A stretch of DNA of 64,000 nucleotides from Burkholderiales bacterium (lineage in GTDB: Bacteria; Pseudomonadota; Gammaproteobacteria; Burkholderiales; Burkholderiaceae_C). A program made the translations under genes and the position numbers. The notes below the pieces were generated by a model, which worked only from the letters and a program-made list of their open reading frames with translations, ran no database searches and was not told the origin of the DNA. Of this stretch, positions 53,018 through 62,022 are shown one piece after another. The DNA lies in NCBI GenBank assembly GCA_021414305.1, contig JAIOOS010000012.1:124001-188000 (forward strand), written 5' to 3'. Within the stretch, counting starts at the first letter, position 1. Each line of letters opens with the position of its first letter.

Positions 53018-54375
53018 CGAGCGAAGCCCTGCTCGGCCCCGGCCCGATGGATGCCGCGCTGGCGTACCGCGACGGCGTCGCGATCAGCCGCCGCCAGTAC
53101 CTCGCCGACGCGGCCGCGCTCGCCGAGCGGCTGCCGGGCGCGGGCGCGATGCTCAACCTCTCGGTCGACCGCTACCGCTTCGCGGTCGGCCTCGGCGCCG
53201 CGCTGCTGCGCGGCCACACCTGCCTGCTGCCGCCGAACCACACCGCGCACACGGTCGAGCGCCTGCGGGCACGCTTCGCCGGCGTGTACGCGCTGGTCGA
53301 AGCGGGCGCCGACGGCGACGGCCTGCCGAGCGTCGCCCATGGCGCGCCCGCGCAGGCGACGCAGGCCGAGCCAGCGCCTCCGCTCCTCGCCGCCGATCTC
53401 GTCGCCGCCTACGTGCTCACCTCGGGCTCCACCGGCGACCCGGTGCCGCATGCCAAGCCCTGGGGCCTGCTCGCGAGGAGCGCGCGCGCCGAAGCCGCGC
53501 GTCTCGCCGAGGCGATGGGCCGCGACTCGCTCGCCGGCGTCGCCCTGGTCGCGACCGTGCCGCCGCAGCACATGTACGGCTTCGAATCGAGCGTGCTGAT
53601 CGCCCTGCACGGCGGCGCCGCGTTCGATGCCGGGCGGCCGTTCTATCCGGCCGACGTCGTTGCCGCGCTCGCCGCCGCGCCGGCGCCGCGGCTGCTGGTG
53701 ACGACACCGTTCCACCTGAAGGCGCTGCTCGAATCGGGCCTGGCGATGCCGCAGGTCGAGCTCGTCCTCTGCGCCACCGCACCGCTCTCGCCGCAGATGG
53801 CGGCGCGCGCCGAGGCGGCCTTTGCCGCACCGCTGGTCGAGATCTACGGCTGCACCGAGGCCGGCCAGGTGGCGACCCGGCGCACCACCGCCGGCGCCGA
53901 ATGGCGCACCTTCGACGGCCTGGTGCTGAGCGGCAACGACGAGCACGCGATCGTGAACGGCGGCCACGTGCCCGAGCCGACGCCGCTGGCCGACGTGCTC
54001 GAGGTCCTGGGCCCCGAGCGCTTTCGCCTGCTCGGCCGCTCCAACGACCTGGTGAACATCGCCGGCAAGCGCAGTTCGCTCAGCCATCTCAACTTCCATC
54101 TCAACGCGATCGAGGGCGTGGTCGACGGCGCGTTCTGGGCACCGCCCGAAGGCGCCGGCTCGCCCGGCATCGTTCGCCTGGTGGCCTTCGTCGTCGCCCC
54201 CGGGCTCGGCCGCGAGCAGATCCTCGCCGGCCTGCGCCAGCGGGTCGACGCCGCCTTCCTGCCGCGGCGCATCGTCGCCGTCGATGCCCTGCCGCGCGAG
54301 CCGACCGGAAAGCTGACCACGGCGCGCCTCGCCGACCTCGCCGCCGCGCACGGCCTGCGCTCTGGCTCGCGCTAG
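53014..54375 (+). CDS. AMP-dependent acyl/aryl-ACP ligase (ApeH-like)
   Basis: A 453-residue adenylating enzyme, shorter than typical acyl-CoA synthetases. The P-loop-like motif is TSGSTGDPVPHAKPW (~139-153); the A5 motif is IYGCTEAGQVATRR; the late KL motif has PTGKL with the catalytic Lys ~438. It should load an aryl or fatty starter onto the ACP. In aryl-polyene clusters the substrate is 4-hydroxybenzoate-like; no cinnamate/benzoate-forming enzyme is visible here. It overlaps the upstream gene by 4 bp. Confidence 0.88.
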   Translation: MTSEALLGPGPMDAALAYRDGVAISRRQYLADAAALAERLPGAGAMLNLSVDRYRFAVGLGAALLRGHTCLLPPNHTAHTVERLRARFAGVYALVEAGADGDGLPSVAHGAPAQATQAEPAPPLLAADLVAAYVLTSGSTGDPVPHAKPWGLLARSARAEAARLAEAMGRDSLAGVALVATVPPQHMYGFESSVLIALHGGAAFDAGRPFYPADVVAALAAAPAPRLLVTTPFHLKALLESGLAMPQVELVLCATAPLSPQMAARAEAAFAAPLVEIYGCTEAGQVATRRTTAGAEWRTFDGLVLSGNDEHAIVNGGHVPEPTPLADVLEVLGPERFRLLGRSNDLVNIAGKRSSLSHLNFHLNAIEGVVDGAFWAPPEGAGSPGIVRLVAFVVAPGLGREQILAGLRQRVDAAFLPRRIVAVDALPREPTGKLTTARLADLAAAHGLRSGSR

Positions 54376-54388
54376 GACCTGGACGGCG

Positions 54389-54727
54389 ATGGACAGCCCC
54401 CCGCACCGTACGCAACGCGTCGAAATCGCCATCGACCACCCGGCCTTCGCCGGCCACTTTCCCGGCCGGCCGATGCTGCCCGGTGTCGCCCTCGTCGCCG
54501 AGGCGATGGAAGCGGCCGCCGCCGACCCGGCGCTGGCCCGGGCGATCGGCCCGGCGCCGCGCCTTTCGGTGGTGAAGTTCCTGGCGCCGGTGCTGCCGGG
54601 CGCCACGCTCGAGATCGCCTTCCGGCTCGAAGCGCGCGCCGTCTCGTTCAGCATGGGCGAGCAGGGCCGCGTCGCCGCCACCGGCCAGTTCGCGCGCGTC
54701 GACACCGAACGGGACGAGCCGCGGTGA
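54389..54727 (+). CDS. Hot-dog 3-hydroxyacyl-ACP dehydratase-like protein (ApeI-like)
   Basis: A 112-residue hot-dog protein with the FabZ-type active-site segment AFAGHFPGRPMLPGVALVAE (His23). It would dehydrate hydroxyacyl-ACP during polyene extension. Partner of the larger dehydratase at 60306. It begins 13 bp after the ligase and its TGA overlaps the GTG of the acyltransferase. Confidence 0.85.
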   Translation: MDSPPHRTQRVEIAIDHPAFAGHFPGRPMLPGVALVAEAMEAAAADPALARAIGPAPRLSVVKFLAPVLPGATLEIAFRLEARAVSFSMGEQGRVAATGQFARVDTERDEPR

Positions 54728-55683
54728 AGAGCGAAGGCAGCAGCGGCGCGACCGCCGCGGGCTGGGCGGGCCAGCGCGAGCGCAGCAACCTGCCGGCCCT
54801 GCGCGTGATGCGCTGGATCGCCGTGGCCGCCGGGCGGCGGGCGGCGCGGCTGATGCTGCACCCGATCGCGATCTACTTCTTCCTCGCGAGCAGCGCGCCG
54901 CGCCGCCATTCGCGCGCCTACCTCGAGCGCGTGCTCGGCCGCAAGCCGGGCTGGCGCGACGTCTATCGCCATTTCCACACCTTCTGCGCGACCGTGCTCG
55001 ATCGCGTCTACCTGCTGCGCGAGCAGTTCGACGAGTTCCAGTTCGAGGCCAGCGGCATCGGGGCCATCCTCGAGCCCTTCGCCCGTGGCGAGGGCGTGCT
55101 CGCCTGCGGCGCGCACCTCGGCAGCTTCGAGGCGCTGCGCATGGTCGGCCACGACAAGGGCCTGCGCGTGGCGATGATCATGTACGAGGACAACGCCCGG
55201 CTGATCAACGACACGCTGGCGGCGATCGCGCCGAACGCGAAGCTGCACACCATTGCGCTCGGCCGGCTCGACGCGATGCTGGTCCTGCGCCGCTGGCTCG
55301 ACGAAGGCGGCGTCGGCGGCATGCTCGCCGACCGCACCCTGCCCGGCAACAACCCGCAGCGCTCGAAGACCGTGGTCCTGCCGTTCCTCGGCGCGCCGGC
55401 GCGCTTCGCCGACGGACCCTTCCGCCTGGCGGCCCTGCTGCGCAGGCGGGTCGTGTTCATGGCCGGCCTCTACCGCGGCGGCAATCGCTACGACCTGCGC
55501 TTCGGCGAGCTCGCCGATTTCTCGACCGCGGCCTCGGCCGAGGAGCGCGACGCGGCGATCGGCGCCGCCCTCCAGCGCTACGTGACGACGCTCGAGGAGC
55601 TCTGCCGTGCCGCGCCGTACAACTGGTTCAACTTCTTCGATTTCTGGGCCGATGCCGATGCCGAAGCGAACCCGCGTGCCTGA
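54724..55683 (+). CDS. LpxL/HtrB-like lipid acyltransferase
   Basis: A 319-residue protein with an N-terminal membrane anchor (HPIAIYFFLASSAP) and the H131-x4-E136 active-site motif in CGAHLGSFEALRM, then MLADRTLPGN and PAPARFADGPFRLA-like LGAPARFADGPFRLAAL. It would transfer an acyl chain, here perhaps the polyene, onto a glycolipid in the inner membrane. GTG start overlapping the preceding stop (GTGA). Confidence 0.88.
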   Translation: MKSEGSSGATAAGWAGQRERSNLPALRVMRWIAVAAGRRAARLMLHPIAIYFFLASSAPRRHSRAYLERVLGRKPGWRDVYRHFHTFCATVLDRVYLLREQFDEFQFEASGIGAILEPFARGEGVLACGAHLGSFEALRMVGHDKGLRVAMIMYEDNARLINDTLAAIAPNAKLHTIALGRLDAMLVLRRWLDEGGVGGMLADRTLPGNNPQRSKTVVLPFLGAPARFADGPFRLAALLRRRVVFMAGLYRGGNRYDLRFGELADFSTAASAEERDAAIGAALQRYVTTLEELCRAAPYNWFNFFDFWADADAEANPRA

Positions 55684-56284
55684 GCGCCGCGCCTGGCTGC
55701 GCCGCGCGGCCGCGCTGCTCGCGGGGCTGGCCGCGGCAGCGGCGACGACGACGATCGCCGCCGCCGGCTTCGACCTCGCGCAGCTCACGGCGCAGCTCGC
55801 GCGCGTGAAGTCCGGGGAAGCGACCTTCACCGAGAAGCGCCGAGTCGAGATGCTCGACCGCACCCTGGAATCGTCGGGCCGGCTGGTGTTCCGCGCACCC
55901 GACACCTTCATCCGCGAGACCCTGAAGCCGCGGCGCGAGAAGCTCGAGGTCTCGGGCAACGTGCTGACCATGAGCCTGGGCGATCGCAGCCGGACGCTGC
56001 AGCTCGACAGCGCCCCGGAAGCCGCGGTCATCGTCGAGGCGGTGCGCGGCACGCTCACCGGCAACCGCGAGGCGCTGGAGCGGCTGTTCGAGTGCGCGCT
56101 GTCGGGCAGCGCCGAGCGCTGGTCGCTCGATCTGGTGCCGCGCGACCTGCGCCTGCGCGGCCAGGTCGCCTCGGTCCGCGTAAGCGGCCGCGGCGCCGTC
56201 GTCCGCGAGGTGCAGGTGCTGCTCGCCGACGGCGACCGCTCGACGATGACGATCGAGCCGCTGCCCGCGAGCGCCGCGCCGTGA
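55652..56284 (+). CDS. LolA-like outer-membrane lipoprotein carrier (ApeL-like)
   Basis: A 210-residue exported protein with a twin-Arg/hydrophobic N-terminus (RRAWLRRAAALLAGLAAAAATTT), followed by FDLAQLTAQLARVKSGEATFTEKR, GRLVFRAPDTFIRETLKPR and LTMSLGDRSRTLQLD: the LolA-like barrel that carries a hydrophobic molecule across the periplasm. The start is uncertain: ATG 55652, ATG 55658 and GTG 55676 are all in frame and all overlap the end of the acyltransferase gene. Confidence 0.8.
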   Translation: MPMPKRTRVPERRAWLRRAAALLAGLAAAAATTTIAAAGFDLAQLTAQLARVKSGEATFTEKRRVEMLDRTLESSGRLVFRAPDTFIRETLKPRREKLEVSGNVLTMSLGDRSRTLQLDSAPEAAVIVEAVRGTLTGNREALERLFECALSGSAERWSLDLVPRDLRLRGQVASVRVSGRGAVVREVQVLLADGDRSTMTIEPLPASAAP

Positions 56285-56291
56285 GCGTGCC

Positions 56292-58727
56292 GTGACGACA
56301 GCGACTGCTCGCCGCCCGGCGCGTGCCGGCCTCGTCGCCCTGGCGGTCTGGATCCTCGCCATGGCGGTCGCGGTCGCGCTGGCGATCCGTGCGCACTACG
56401 TCGCCGACCTGTCCGCGTTCCTGCCCTCGGCGCCGACGCCCGAGCAGGCGGTCCTGCTCGACCAGCTGAAGAGCGGCAGCGCCTCGCGCCTGATCCTGGT
56501 CGGCATCGAAGGCGGCGACGCCGCGACGCGCAGCGCGGCCTCGCGGCGGCTCGGCGCGGCGCTGCGGGCGACGCCGCATTTCGCTTCGGTCGACAACGGC
56601 GACACCGCCCCCTGGCAGGACGCCGGCCGCTTCGTCTTCGCCCATCGCTACGCGCTCAGCCCCGCGGTCGACGCGGCGCGCTTCGAGGTCGAGGGCCTGC
56701 GCGCGGCGATCGACGACACGCTGTCGCTGCTCGGCACGCCGGCGGGCGCGCTGGTCAAGCCGATCCTGCTGCGCGACCCGACCGGCGAGACCGTGCGCAT
56801 CGTCGAGGCGCTGACCCCGGCGCAGGCGCCGCGGATCGACGGCGGGGTCTGGGTCTCGCGCACCGAGCCGCGCGCGGTGCTGGTGCTGACGACGCGCGCC
56901 GACGGCGCCGACCTCGACGGCCAGCAGGGCGCGCTGAACTCGGTGCGCAACGCCTTCCTGCAGCAATCGCAGCGTGCCGACGCGAACGTCGAGGCCGAGG
57001 CGACGCTCCGGCTCGTGCTGTCGGGTCCGGGCAGCTTCGGCGTCGCCGCGCGCGAGCGGATCAAGAGCGAGGTCGAACGCCTCGCGATCTGGGGCACGGC
57101 CACGATGGTCGTGCTGCTCTGGATCGCCTTCGCTTCGCTGCGCTCGCTTGCCGTGGCGCTGCTGCCGGTGGCGACCGGCGTGCTCGCCGGCATCGCCGCG
57201 GTCTCGCTCGGCTTCGGCCAGGTGCACGGCATGACGCTCGGCTTCGGCACCACGCTGATCGGCGAAGCGGTCGACTACGCGATCTACTACCTGATCCAGG
57301 CGCGCACGCCGGCCGCTGCCGCCGCGGCGACGGGTGAAGGCGGGCACGCGACGCGCTGGCTGCGCGAGAGCTGGCCGACGGTGCGGCTCGGCCTCTTCAC
57401 TTCGCTGATCGGTTTCGCCGCGCTCGTCTTCGCCGGCTTTCCCGGCCTCGCCCAGCTCGGCGTGTTCTCGATCGCCGGCCTCGCCGCCGCGGCGGCGACG
57501 ACGCGCTTCGTCTTTCCCGTGATCGCGCCCGACGGCGCACCCGGCGGCGGGCTGCGCGACCAGCTCGGCCGCTTCATGCGCCGCGCCGCCAGGGCTCTGC
57601 CGCGCGTGCGCTGGGCGATCGTCGCCCTCGCGGCGCTGGCGGTGGTCGCGCTGGTCGTGCTGCCGACGCCGTGGCGCGGCCAGCTCTCCGACCTCAGCCC
57701 GATCGACGCCGACGACCTCGCCCGCGACGCCGCGCTGCGCGCCGACGTCGGCGCGCCCGACGCCGGCACCCTGGTGGCCGTGTCCGCGGCCGACGAGGCG
57801 GGCGCGCTGGCCGCGGCCGAGGCGGTCGGTGCGCGCCTCGATGCGCTGGTGAAGGAAGGCGCGCTGCAGGGCTATGCGTCGCCGGCGCGCTTCCTGCCCA
57901 GCCCGGCCACGCAGCGGGCGCGGCTTGCCGCCCTGCCCGACGCGGCGACGCTCTCAGCCCGGCTGGCGCAGGCGACCGAGGGCGGCCCGCTGCCGGCGGC
58001 GCGCCTGGCAGGCTTCGTCGACGAGGTTCGGGCCGCGCGCCAGGGCGCGCCCTTCGACCGCCGCGCGATCGAGGGCACGCCGCTCGCCGCCGCGGTCGAC
58101 GCGCTGCTGCTGCAGGGCGATGCGAACCGGCCGTGGCGCGCCCTGCTCAGCCTGCAGGCGGCCGAGAGCAAGCCGCTCGACGCCGCGCGCATCCGCGGCG
58201 CGATCGCCGGCGTGCCCGGAGCCCAGCTCGTCGCCATCAAGCCCGAGCTCGACGCGCTCTACGCCCGCTACCTCCGGCAGGCCGAGTGGCAGGCGGCGCT
58301 CGGCGCGGCCGCGGTGGTGGCGCTGCTCGCGCTCGCCCTGCGCAGCGCGCGCCGCCTCGTCGTCGTGCTGCTGCCGATCGCTGCGGCCTGCGCGGTCGTC
58401 CTCGCCGCCTTGACGGCGAGCGGCGCGGCGCTCGGCATCCTGCACCTGGTCGGGCTGCTGCTCACGGTCGCGATCGGCTCGAACTACGCGCTCTTCTTCG
58501 ACCACCTGCGCCGTGCCGACGCGGTCGACGAGGACACGCTCGCGTCGCTGCTGCTCGCCAACCTGACGACGGTGGTCTCGTTCGGCCTGCTCGCCAGCTC
58601 GCAGATTCCGGTGCTGCAGGCCGTCGGCGCGGTGGTCGCCCCGGGCGCCCTGCTCTGCCTCGTGTTCTCGGCCTCCTTCATCGGCCGCCCGGAAGGCGCC
58701 GGTACGCATGGGAAAATCGCCGCATGA
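56292..58727 (+). CDS. MMPL/RND-family exporter (ApeM-like)
   Basis: An 811-residue transporter with twelve TM helices in two halves: helix 1 at ~13-35, a large periplasmic loop, a five-helix bundle 245-450, a second loop and a last bundle 665-800. Each half has its signature (GFGTTLIGEAVDYAIYYLI; VAIGSNYALFFDHLRRAD). It fits the exporters that move aryl-polyene lipids to the outer membrane, together with the LolA-like carrier. GTG start at 56292 (SD unclear), 7 bp after the LolA-like stop. Its TGA overlaps the next ATG. Confidence 0.9.
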   Translation: MTTATARRPARAGLVALAVWILAMAVAVALAIRAHYVADLSAFLPSAPTPEQAVLLDQLKSGSASRLILVGIEGGDAATRSAASRRLGAALRATPHFASVDNGDTAPWQDAGRFVFAHRYALSPAVDAARFEVEGLRAAIDDTLSLLGTPAGALVKPILLRDPTGETVRIVEALTPAQAPRIDGGVWVSRTEPRAVLVLTTRADGADLDGQQGALNSVRNAFLQQSQRADANVEAEATLRLVLSGPGSFGVAARERIKSEVERLAIWGTATMVVLLWIAFASLRSLAVALLPVATGVLAGIAAVSLGFGQVHGMTLGFGTTLIGEAVDYAIYYLIQARTPAAAAAATGEGGHATRWLRESWPTVRLGLFTSLIGFAALVFAGFPGLAQLGVFSIAGLAAAAATTRFVFPVIAPDGAPGGGLRDQLGRFMRRAARALPRVRWAIVALAALAVVALVVLPTPWRGQLSDLSPIDADDLARDAALRADVGAPDAGTLVAVSAADEAGALAAAEAVGARLDALVKEGALQGYASPARFLPSPATQRARLAALPDAATLSARLAQATEGGPLPAARLAGFVDEVRAARQGAPFDRRAIEGTPLAAAVDALLLQGDANRPWRALLSLQAAESKPLDAARIRGAIAGVPGAQLVAIKPELDALYARYLRQAEWQAALGAAAVVALLALALRSARRLVVVLLPIAAACAVVLAALTASGAALGILHLVGLLLTVAIGSNYALFFDHLRRADAVDEDTLASLLLANLTTVVSFGLLASSQIPVLQAVGAVVAPGALLCLVFSASFIGRPEGAGTHGKIAA

Positions 58728-59557
58728 CGCTGCCCGCGTACGTGAAGGCCAGTGCCGCCGTCCACGCCGCCGCCGGCGCTGCGGCGCTGCTCGTGCCTGC
58801 CGCCTGGCCCTGGGCGCTCGGCACCGTCGCCGCGAATCATCTCGTGCTCACCGGCGCGGGCCTCTGGCCGCGCTCGACCTGGCTCGGCCGCAACTGGTCG
58901 CGCCTGCCCGAGGCGGCGACGGCGCGCGGCGAGATCGCGATCACGATCGACGACGGTCCCGATCCCGAGGTCACGCCGGCGGTGCTCGACCTGCTCGACG
59001 CGCATGCGGTGCGCGCGACCTTCTTCGCCATCGCCTCGCGCGCCGCCTTGCATCCGCAGCTCTGCCGCGAGATCGTGCGCCGCGGCCACAGCGTGCAGAA
59101 CCACAGCGACCGCCATTCGCACGCCTTCTCCCTGCTCGGGCCGCGCGGCCTGGCGCGCGAGATCGGCGCGGCGCAGGCGCGGCTCACCGATCTCGCCGGC
59201 ACGCCGCCACGCTATTTCCGCGCCCCCGCGGGCCTGCGCAATCCGTTCCTCGCACCGGTGCTGGACCGGCTGGGCCTGGAACTGGTGAGCTGGACCCGGC
59301 GCGGCTACGACACCGTGCGGCGCGAGCCCGCGGACGTGCTGGCCCGGCTCGGCAAGGGGCTGGCGGCCGGCGACATCCTGCTCATGCACGACGGCAACGC
59401 TGCACGCACCGCTGCCGGACAGCCCGTGCTGCTGAGCGTCCTGCCGACGCTGCTCGAGCGCGCCGCCGCCGCCGGCTTGCGCGCCGTGACCCTGCCCGAG
59501 GCCTTGCCCGCGGCGAACCACGCGCCGGTCGGCGCGATGGCGACGGCGTCGCCATGA
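58724..59557 (+). CDS. Polysaccharide deacetylase (NodB-like), membrane-anchored
   Basis: A 277-residue protein with N-terminal hydrophobic helices (~8-50) and a NodB domain: ITIDDGPDPE (Asp76-Asp77), HSVQNHSDRHSH (His127, His131, the metal ligands), YFRAPAGLRNPF and MHDGNAARTA. This is a Zn-dependent deacetylase, likely acting on an acetylated sugar of the carrier lipid. It is not a standard member of the best-known aryl-polyene clusters, which makes it worth noting. 4-bp overlaps at both ends. Confidence 0.88.
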   Translation: MTLPAYVKASAAVHAAAGAAALLVPAAWPWALGTVAANHLVLTGAGLWPRSTWLGRNWSRLPEAATARGEIAITIDDGPDPEVTPAVLDLLDAHAVRATFFAIASRAALHPQLCREIVRRGHSVQNHSDRHSHAFSLLGPRGLAREIGAAQARLTDLAGTPPRYFRAPAGLRNPFLAPVLDRLGLELVSWTRRGYDTVRREPADVLARLGKGLAAGDILLMHDGNAARTAAGQPVLLSVLPTLLERAAAAGLRAVTLPEALPAANHAPVGAMATASP

Positions 59558-60297
59558 GCGCGACGCTGGCGGCGGCGGCGGCGTGGCGAACGCTGGTCGA
59601 GCGGGCGAGCGCGTCGTATCGCCCGGCGGGCCGGTTCGCGCTGCACTTCGCGCGCGGCAAGCTGAGCTGGGATCCGGTGTTCCGCCACCTGCTGGTTCAC
59701 GGCCTGATCGCGCCGCGCTCGCGCGTGCTCGACATCGGCTGCGGCCAGGGCCTGCTGGCGAGTCTGCTCGAGGCCGCCGACGACGAAGCCCGGCGCGGCC
59801 GCTGGCCCGCGGGCTGGGCGCCGCCACCGCTGGAAGTTCGCCTCACCGGCATCGAGCTGAGCCAGCGCGAGGTCGCGCGCGCCCGCGACGCGCTCGGCGA
59901 CAGCGCCGAGTTCGTCTGCGGCGACATGCGCAACGTCGCCTTCCCCGCCGCCGACACCGTCGTCATCCTCGACGTGCTGCATTACGTCGCGCGGCGAGAG
60001 CAGGACGAAGTGCTGGCGCGCGCCCGGGCCGCGCTCGGCAGCGGCGGCCGGCTGCTGCTGCGCGTCGGCGACGCCGCGTCGCGGCGGCGCTTCGCGACCA
60101 GCCAGTGGGTCGACCGCCTGGTGTTCCTGCTGCGCGGCTGCCGCTCGCGGCCGCAGGCCGGGCGGCCGGTGGCCGAATGGACCGCCCATCTCGTCGGCCT
60201 CGGTTTCGAGGTCGCCGGGCAACCGATGGCCCAGGGCACGCCGTTCGCGAACGTGCTCCTGATCGGCACCGTCGCGGCGCCGGGGACCACCTCCTGA
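59554..60297 (+). CDS. SAM-dependent class I methyltransferase
   Basis: A 247-residue cytoplasmic enzyme with the SAM motif RVLDIGCGQGLLASLLEA (~56-73), an acidic GIELSQRE and FVCGDMRNVAFPAADTVVILDVLHYV. In aryl-polyene clusters a methyltransferase decorates the aryl head. It overlaps the deacetylase stop by 4 bp and the dehydratase frame follows without a gap. Confidence 0.88.
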   Translation: MSATLAAAAAWRTLVERASASYRPAGRFALHFARGKLSWDPVFRHLLVHGLIAPRSRVLDIGCGQGLLASLLEAADDEARRGRWPAGWAPPPLEVRLTGIELSQREVARARDALGDSAEFVCGDMRNVAFPAADTVVILDVLHYVARREQDEVLARARAALGSGGRLLLRVGDAASRRRFATSQWVDRLVFLLRGCRSRPQAGRPVAEWTAHLVGLGFEVAGQPMAQGTPFANVLLIGTVAAPGTTS

Positions 60298-60305
60298 AGC
60301 CCGCC

Positions 60306-60758
60306 GTGCTCGACCACGCGGGGATCGAAGCGCGGGTGCCGCACCGCGGCGCGATGTGCCTGCTCGATCGCCTGGTCGCCTGGGATCCGGAGCGGATCGA
60401 ATGCGTCGCCACCGGCCATCGCGATCCGGCCCATCCCTTGCGCAGCCGAAGCGGCCTGATGGCCGCCACCGCGATCGAGTACGCCGCCCAGGCGGCCGCG
60501 CTGCACGGCGGATTGCTGGCCGAGGCCGCGGGCGCGCACGCGCAGCCCGGCTACCTGGCGAGCGCGCGCGACGTGCGGCTGAGCGCCTGGCGGCTCGACG
60601 ACCTTGCCGACGCTGCGCTCGACGAGCTGCGCATCGTCGCCGAGCGCCAGGCGGGCGATGCCGCGCGCCTGCTCTATACGTTTCGCATCGAGCACGGCGG
60701 ACGCGAAGTCGCCTCCGGGCGGCTCGCCGTCGTTCTCGATGCAGGAGTCAATTCATAA
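60306..60758 (+). CDS. Hot-dog 3-hydroxyacyl-ACP dehydratase (ApeP-like)
   Basis: A 150-residue protein that closely fits the ApeP-type pattern: VPHRGAMCLLDRLVAWDPERIEC, HRDPAHPLRSRSGL, TAIEYAAQAAALHGGLL, PGYLASARDVRL. It dehydrates the beta-hydroxyacyl intermediate. GTG 60306 is used. An in-frame CTG at 60294 overlaps the methyltransferase TGA (CTGA) with GGGGA 7 nt before it and is an equally possible start, adding 4 residues. Confidence 0.87.
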   Translation: MLDHAGIEARVPHRGAMCLLDRLVAWDPERIECVATGHRDPAHPLRSRSGLMAATAIEYAAQAAALHGGLLAEAAGAHAQPGYLASARDVRLSAWRLDDLADAALDELRIVAERQAGDAARLLYTFRIEHGGREVASGRLAVVLDAGVNS

Positions 60759-61492
60759 ACACCGAACCCACGCTCGGCCGGCGCGCCCTCGTCACCGGCG
60801 CCAGCGGCGGCATCGGCAGGGCGATCGCCGAGCGGCTGGCGCGCGACGGCGCGCATGTCATCGTCCACGCCAATTCGCGCCTCGAGACGGCGCAGAAGAT
60901 CGCCGGGCAGATCGTCGCCGCCGGCGGCAGCGCCGAGGCGATCGCCTTCGACGTGACCGATCGCGAGGCGGCGCGTGCGGCCTGCGAGCGCCTGGCCGCC
61001 GCCGGCGCGATCCAGATCGTCGTCAACAACGCCGGCGTGCACGACGACGCCGCCTTCCCGGCGCTGCGCGAGGCGCAGTGGCAGCGCGTGATCGACGTCT
61101 CGCTCAACGGCTTCTTCAATGTCACCCAGGCGCTGGTGATGCCGATGATCCGCACCCGCTGGGGCCGGATCGTCAACCTCTCGTCGGTGGCGGCGATCGC
61201 CGGCAATCGCGGCCAGGTCAACTACGCCGCGGCCAAGGGCGCGATCAACAGCGCGACCAAGGCGCTGGCGCTCGAGCTCGCGAGCCGCGGCATCACCGTC
61301 AACGCGGTCGCGCCCGGCCTGATCGCCGCCGGCATGGCGGACAAGATCGATCCGGCACTGATCGAGAAGATCGTGCCGATGAAACGCGCGGGAAGCGCCG
61401 CCGAAGTGGCGGCGCTGGTGGCCTTTCTCGCCTCCGACGAGGCCGGCTACATCAGCGGCCAGGTGGTCTCGATCAACGGCGCGATGATCTAG
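60755..61492 (+). CDS. 3-Ketoacyl-ACP reductase (FabG/ApeQ-like), AUA start
   Basis: A 245-residue SDR. TGASGGIGRAIAERLAR is the NADPH loop (14-30), NNAG at 91-94, and the catalytic tetrad is Asn118-Ser144-Tyr157-Lys161. The C-terminus is standard FabG (YISGQVVSINGAMI). The only start consistent with this N-terminus is ATA 60755: AGGAG at 60743-60747 lies 7 nt before it, and no in-frame ATG, GTG or TTG exists between the dehydratase and the nucleotide loop. ATAA also forms the stop/start overlap, where every other junction in the operon is ATGA, GTGA or similar. Last gene of the operon. Confidence 0.9.
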   Translation: MNTEPTLGRRALVTGASGGIGRAIAERLARDGAHVIVHANSRLETAQKIAGQIVAAGGSAEAIAFDVTDREAARAACERLAAAGAIQIVVNNAGVHDDAAFPALREAQWQRVIDVSLNGFFNVTQALVMPMIRTRWGRIVNLSSVAAIAGNRGQVNYAAAKGAINSATKALALELASRGITVNAVAPGLIAAGMADKIDPALIEKIVPMKRAGSAAEVAALVAFLASDEAGYISGQVVSINGAMI

Positions 61493-61508
61493 CTGGCGCT
61501 CCGCAGCG

Positions 61509-61910
61509 CTACTTGCGCGCGCCGCCCTCGCCCGCAGGCACGAGCTCGCCCTTCTTCTTCGCTTCCATCGTCTCGGCCTTGCGCTGTTCGCGCGTCTTGG
61601 TCGGGGCACGGGCGGCATCGGCCACATCGGCCTTCTGGGTCGCTCCGGCCGGCGCCAGCTGGTGGGCCTTCGCCGCTGCGGTGGTCTCGGCCTTGCGCTC
61701 CTCGCGCGTCTTGGTCGGGCCCGACGCGGGCGCCGCCATCGGCGCCGCGCCTTCCCCGGCCGGGGTGAGCTTGCCCGCCTTGTTCGCAGCCGCGGTCTCG
61801 GCTTTTCTCTGCTCGCGCGAGACCGGGCTCGAGGCCTGGGCCGAGGCGGATTGCCAGGCCATCGTGGCGACCGTGGCCAGCGCCGCCAGCGCAATGAATT
61901 TCGAAGCCAT
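61509..61910 (-). CDS. TolA-like secreted repeat protein, copy 1
   Basis: A 133-residue exported protein: signal peptide ending SASAQA, then three ~35-residue repeats of the form T(K/R)E(Q/E)RKAETxxAxKxxxLxPAGE separated by Ala/Pro-rich linkers. Burkholderiales proteins of this type are often labelled cell envelope biogenesis protein TolA, without experimental support. Paralogous to 62023-62436. Convergent with the ketoreductase gene; 16 bp apart. Confidence 0.8.
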   Translation of the reverse strand: MASKFIALAALATVATMAWQSASAQASSPVSREQRKAETAAANKAGKLTPAGEGAAPMAAPASGPTKTREERKAETTAAAKAHQLAPAGATQKADVADAARAPTKTREQRKAETMEAKKKGELVPAGEGGARK

Positions 61911-62022
61911 CTTCACTCCATGACATGCAACGCGGGCGATGCGCCTCGCCCGGGGAGTTTCGCCCGGAGCGAGGCTCGCCGCAAGGGGCGGCGCGACGTT
62001 CTGCCGCGCCGCCGTGCCGGCC

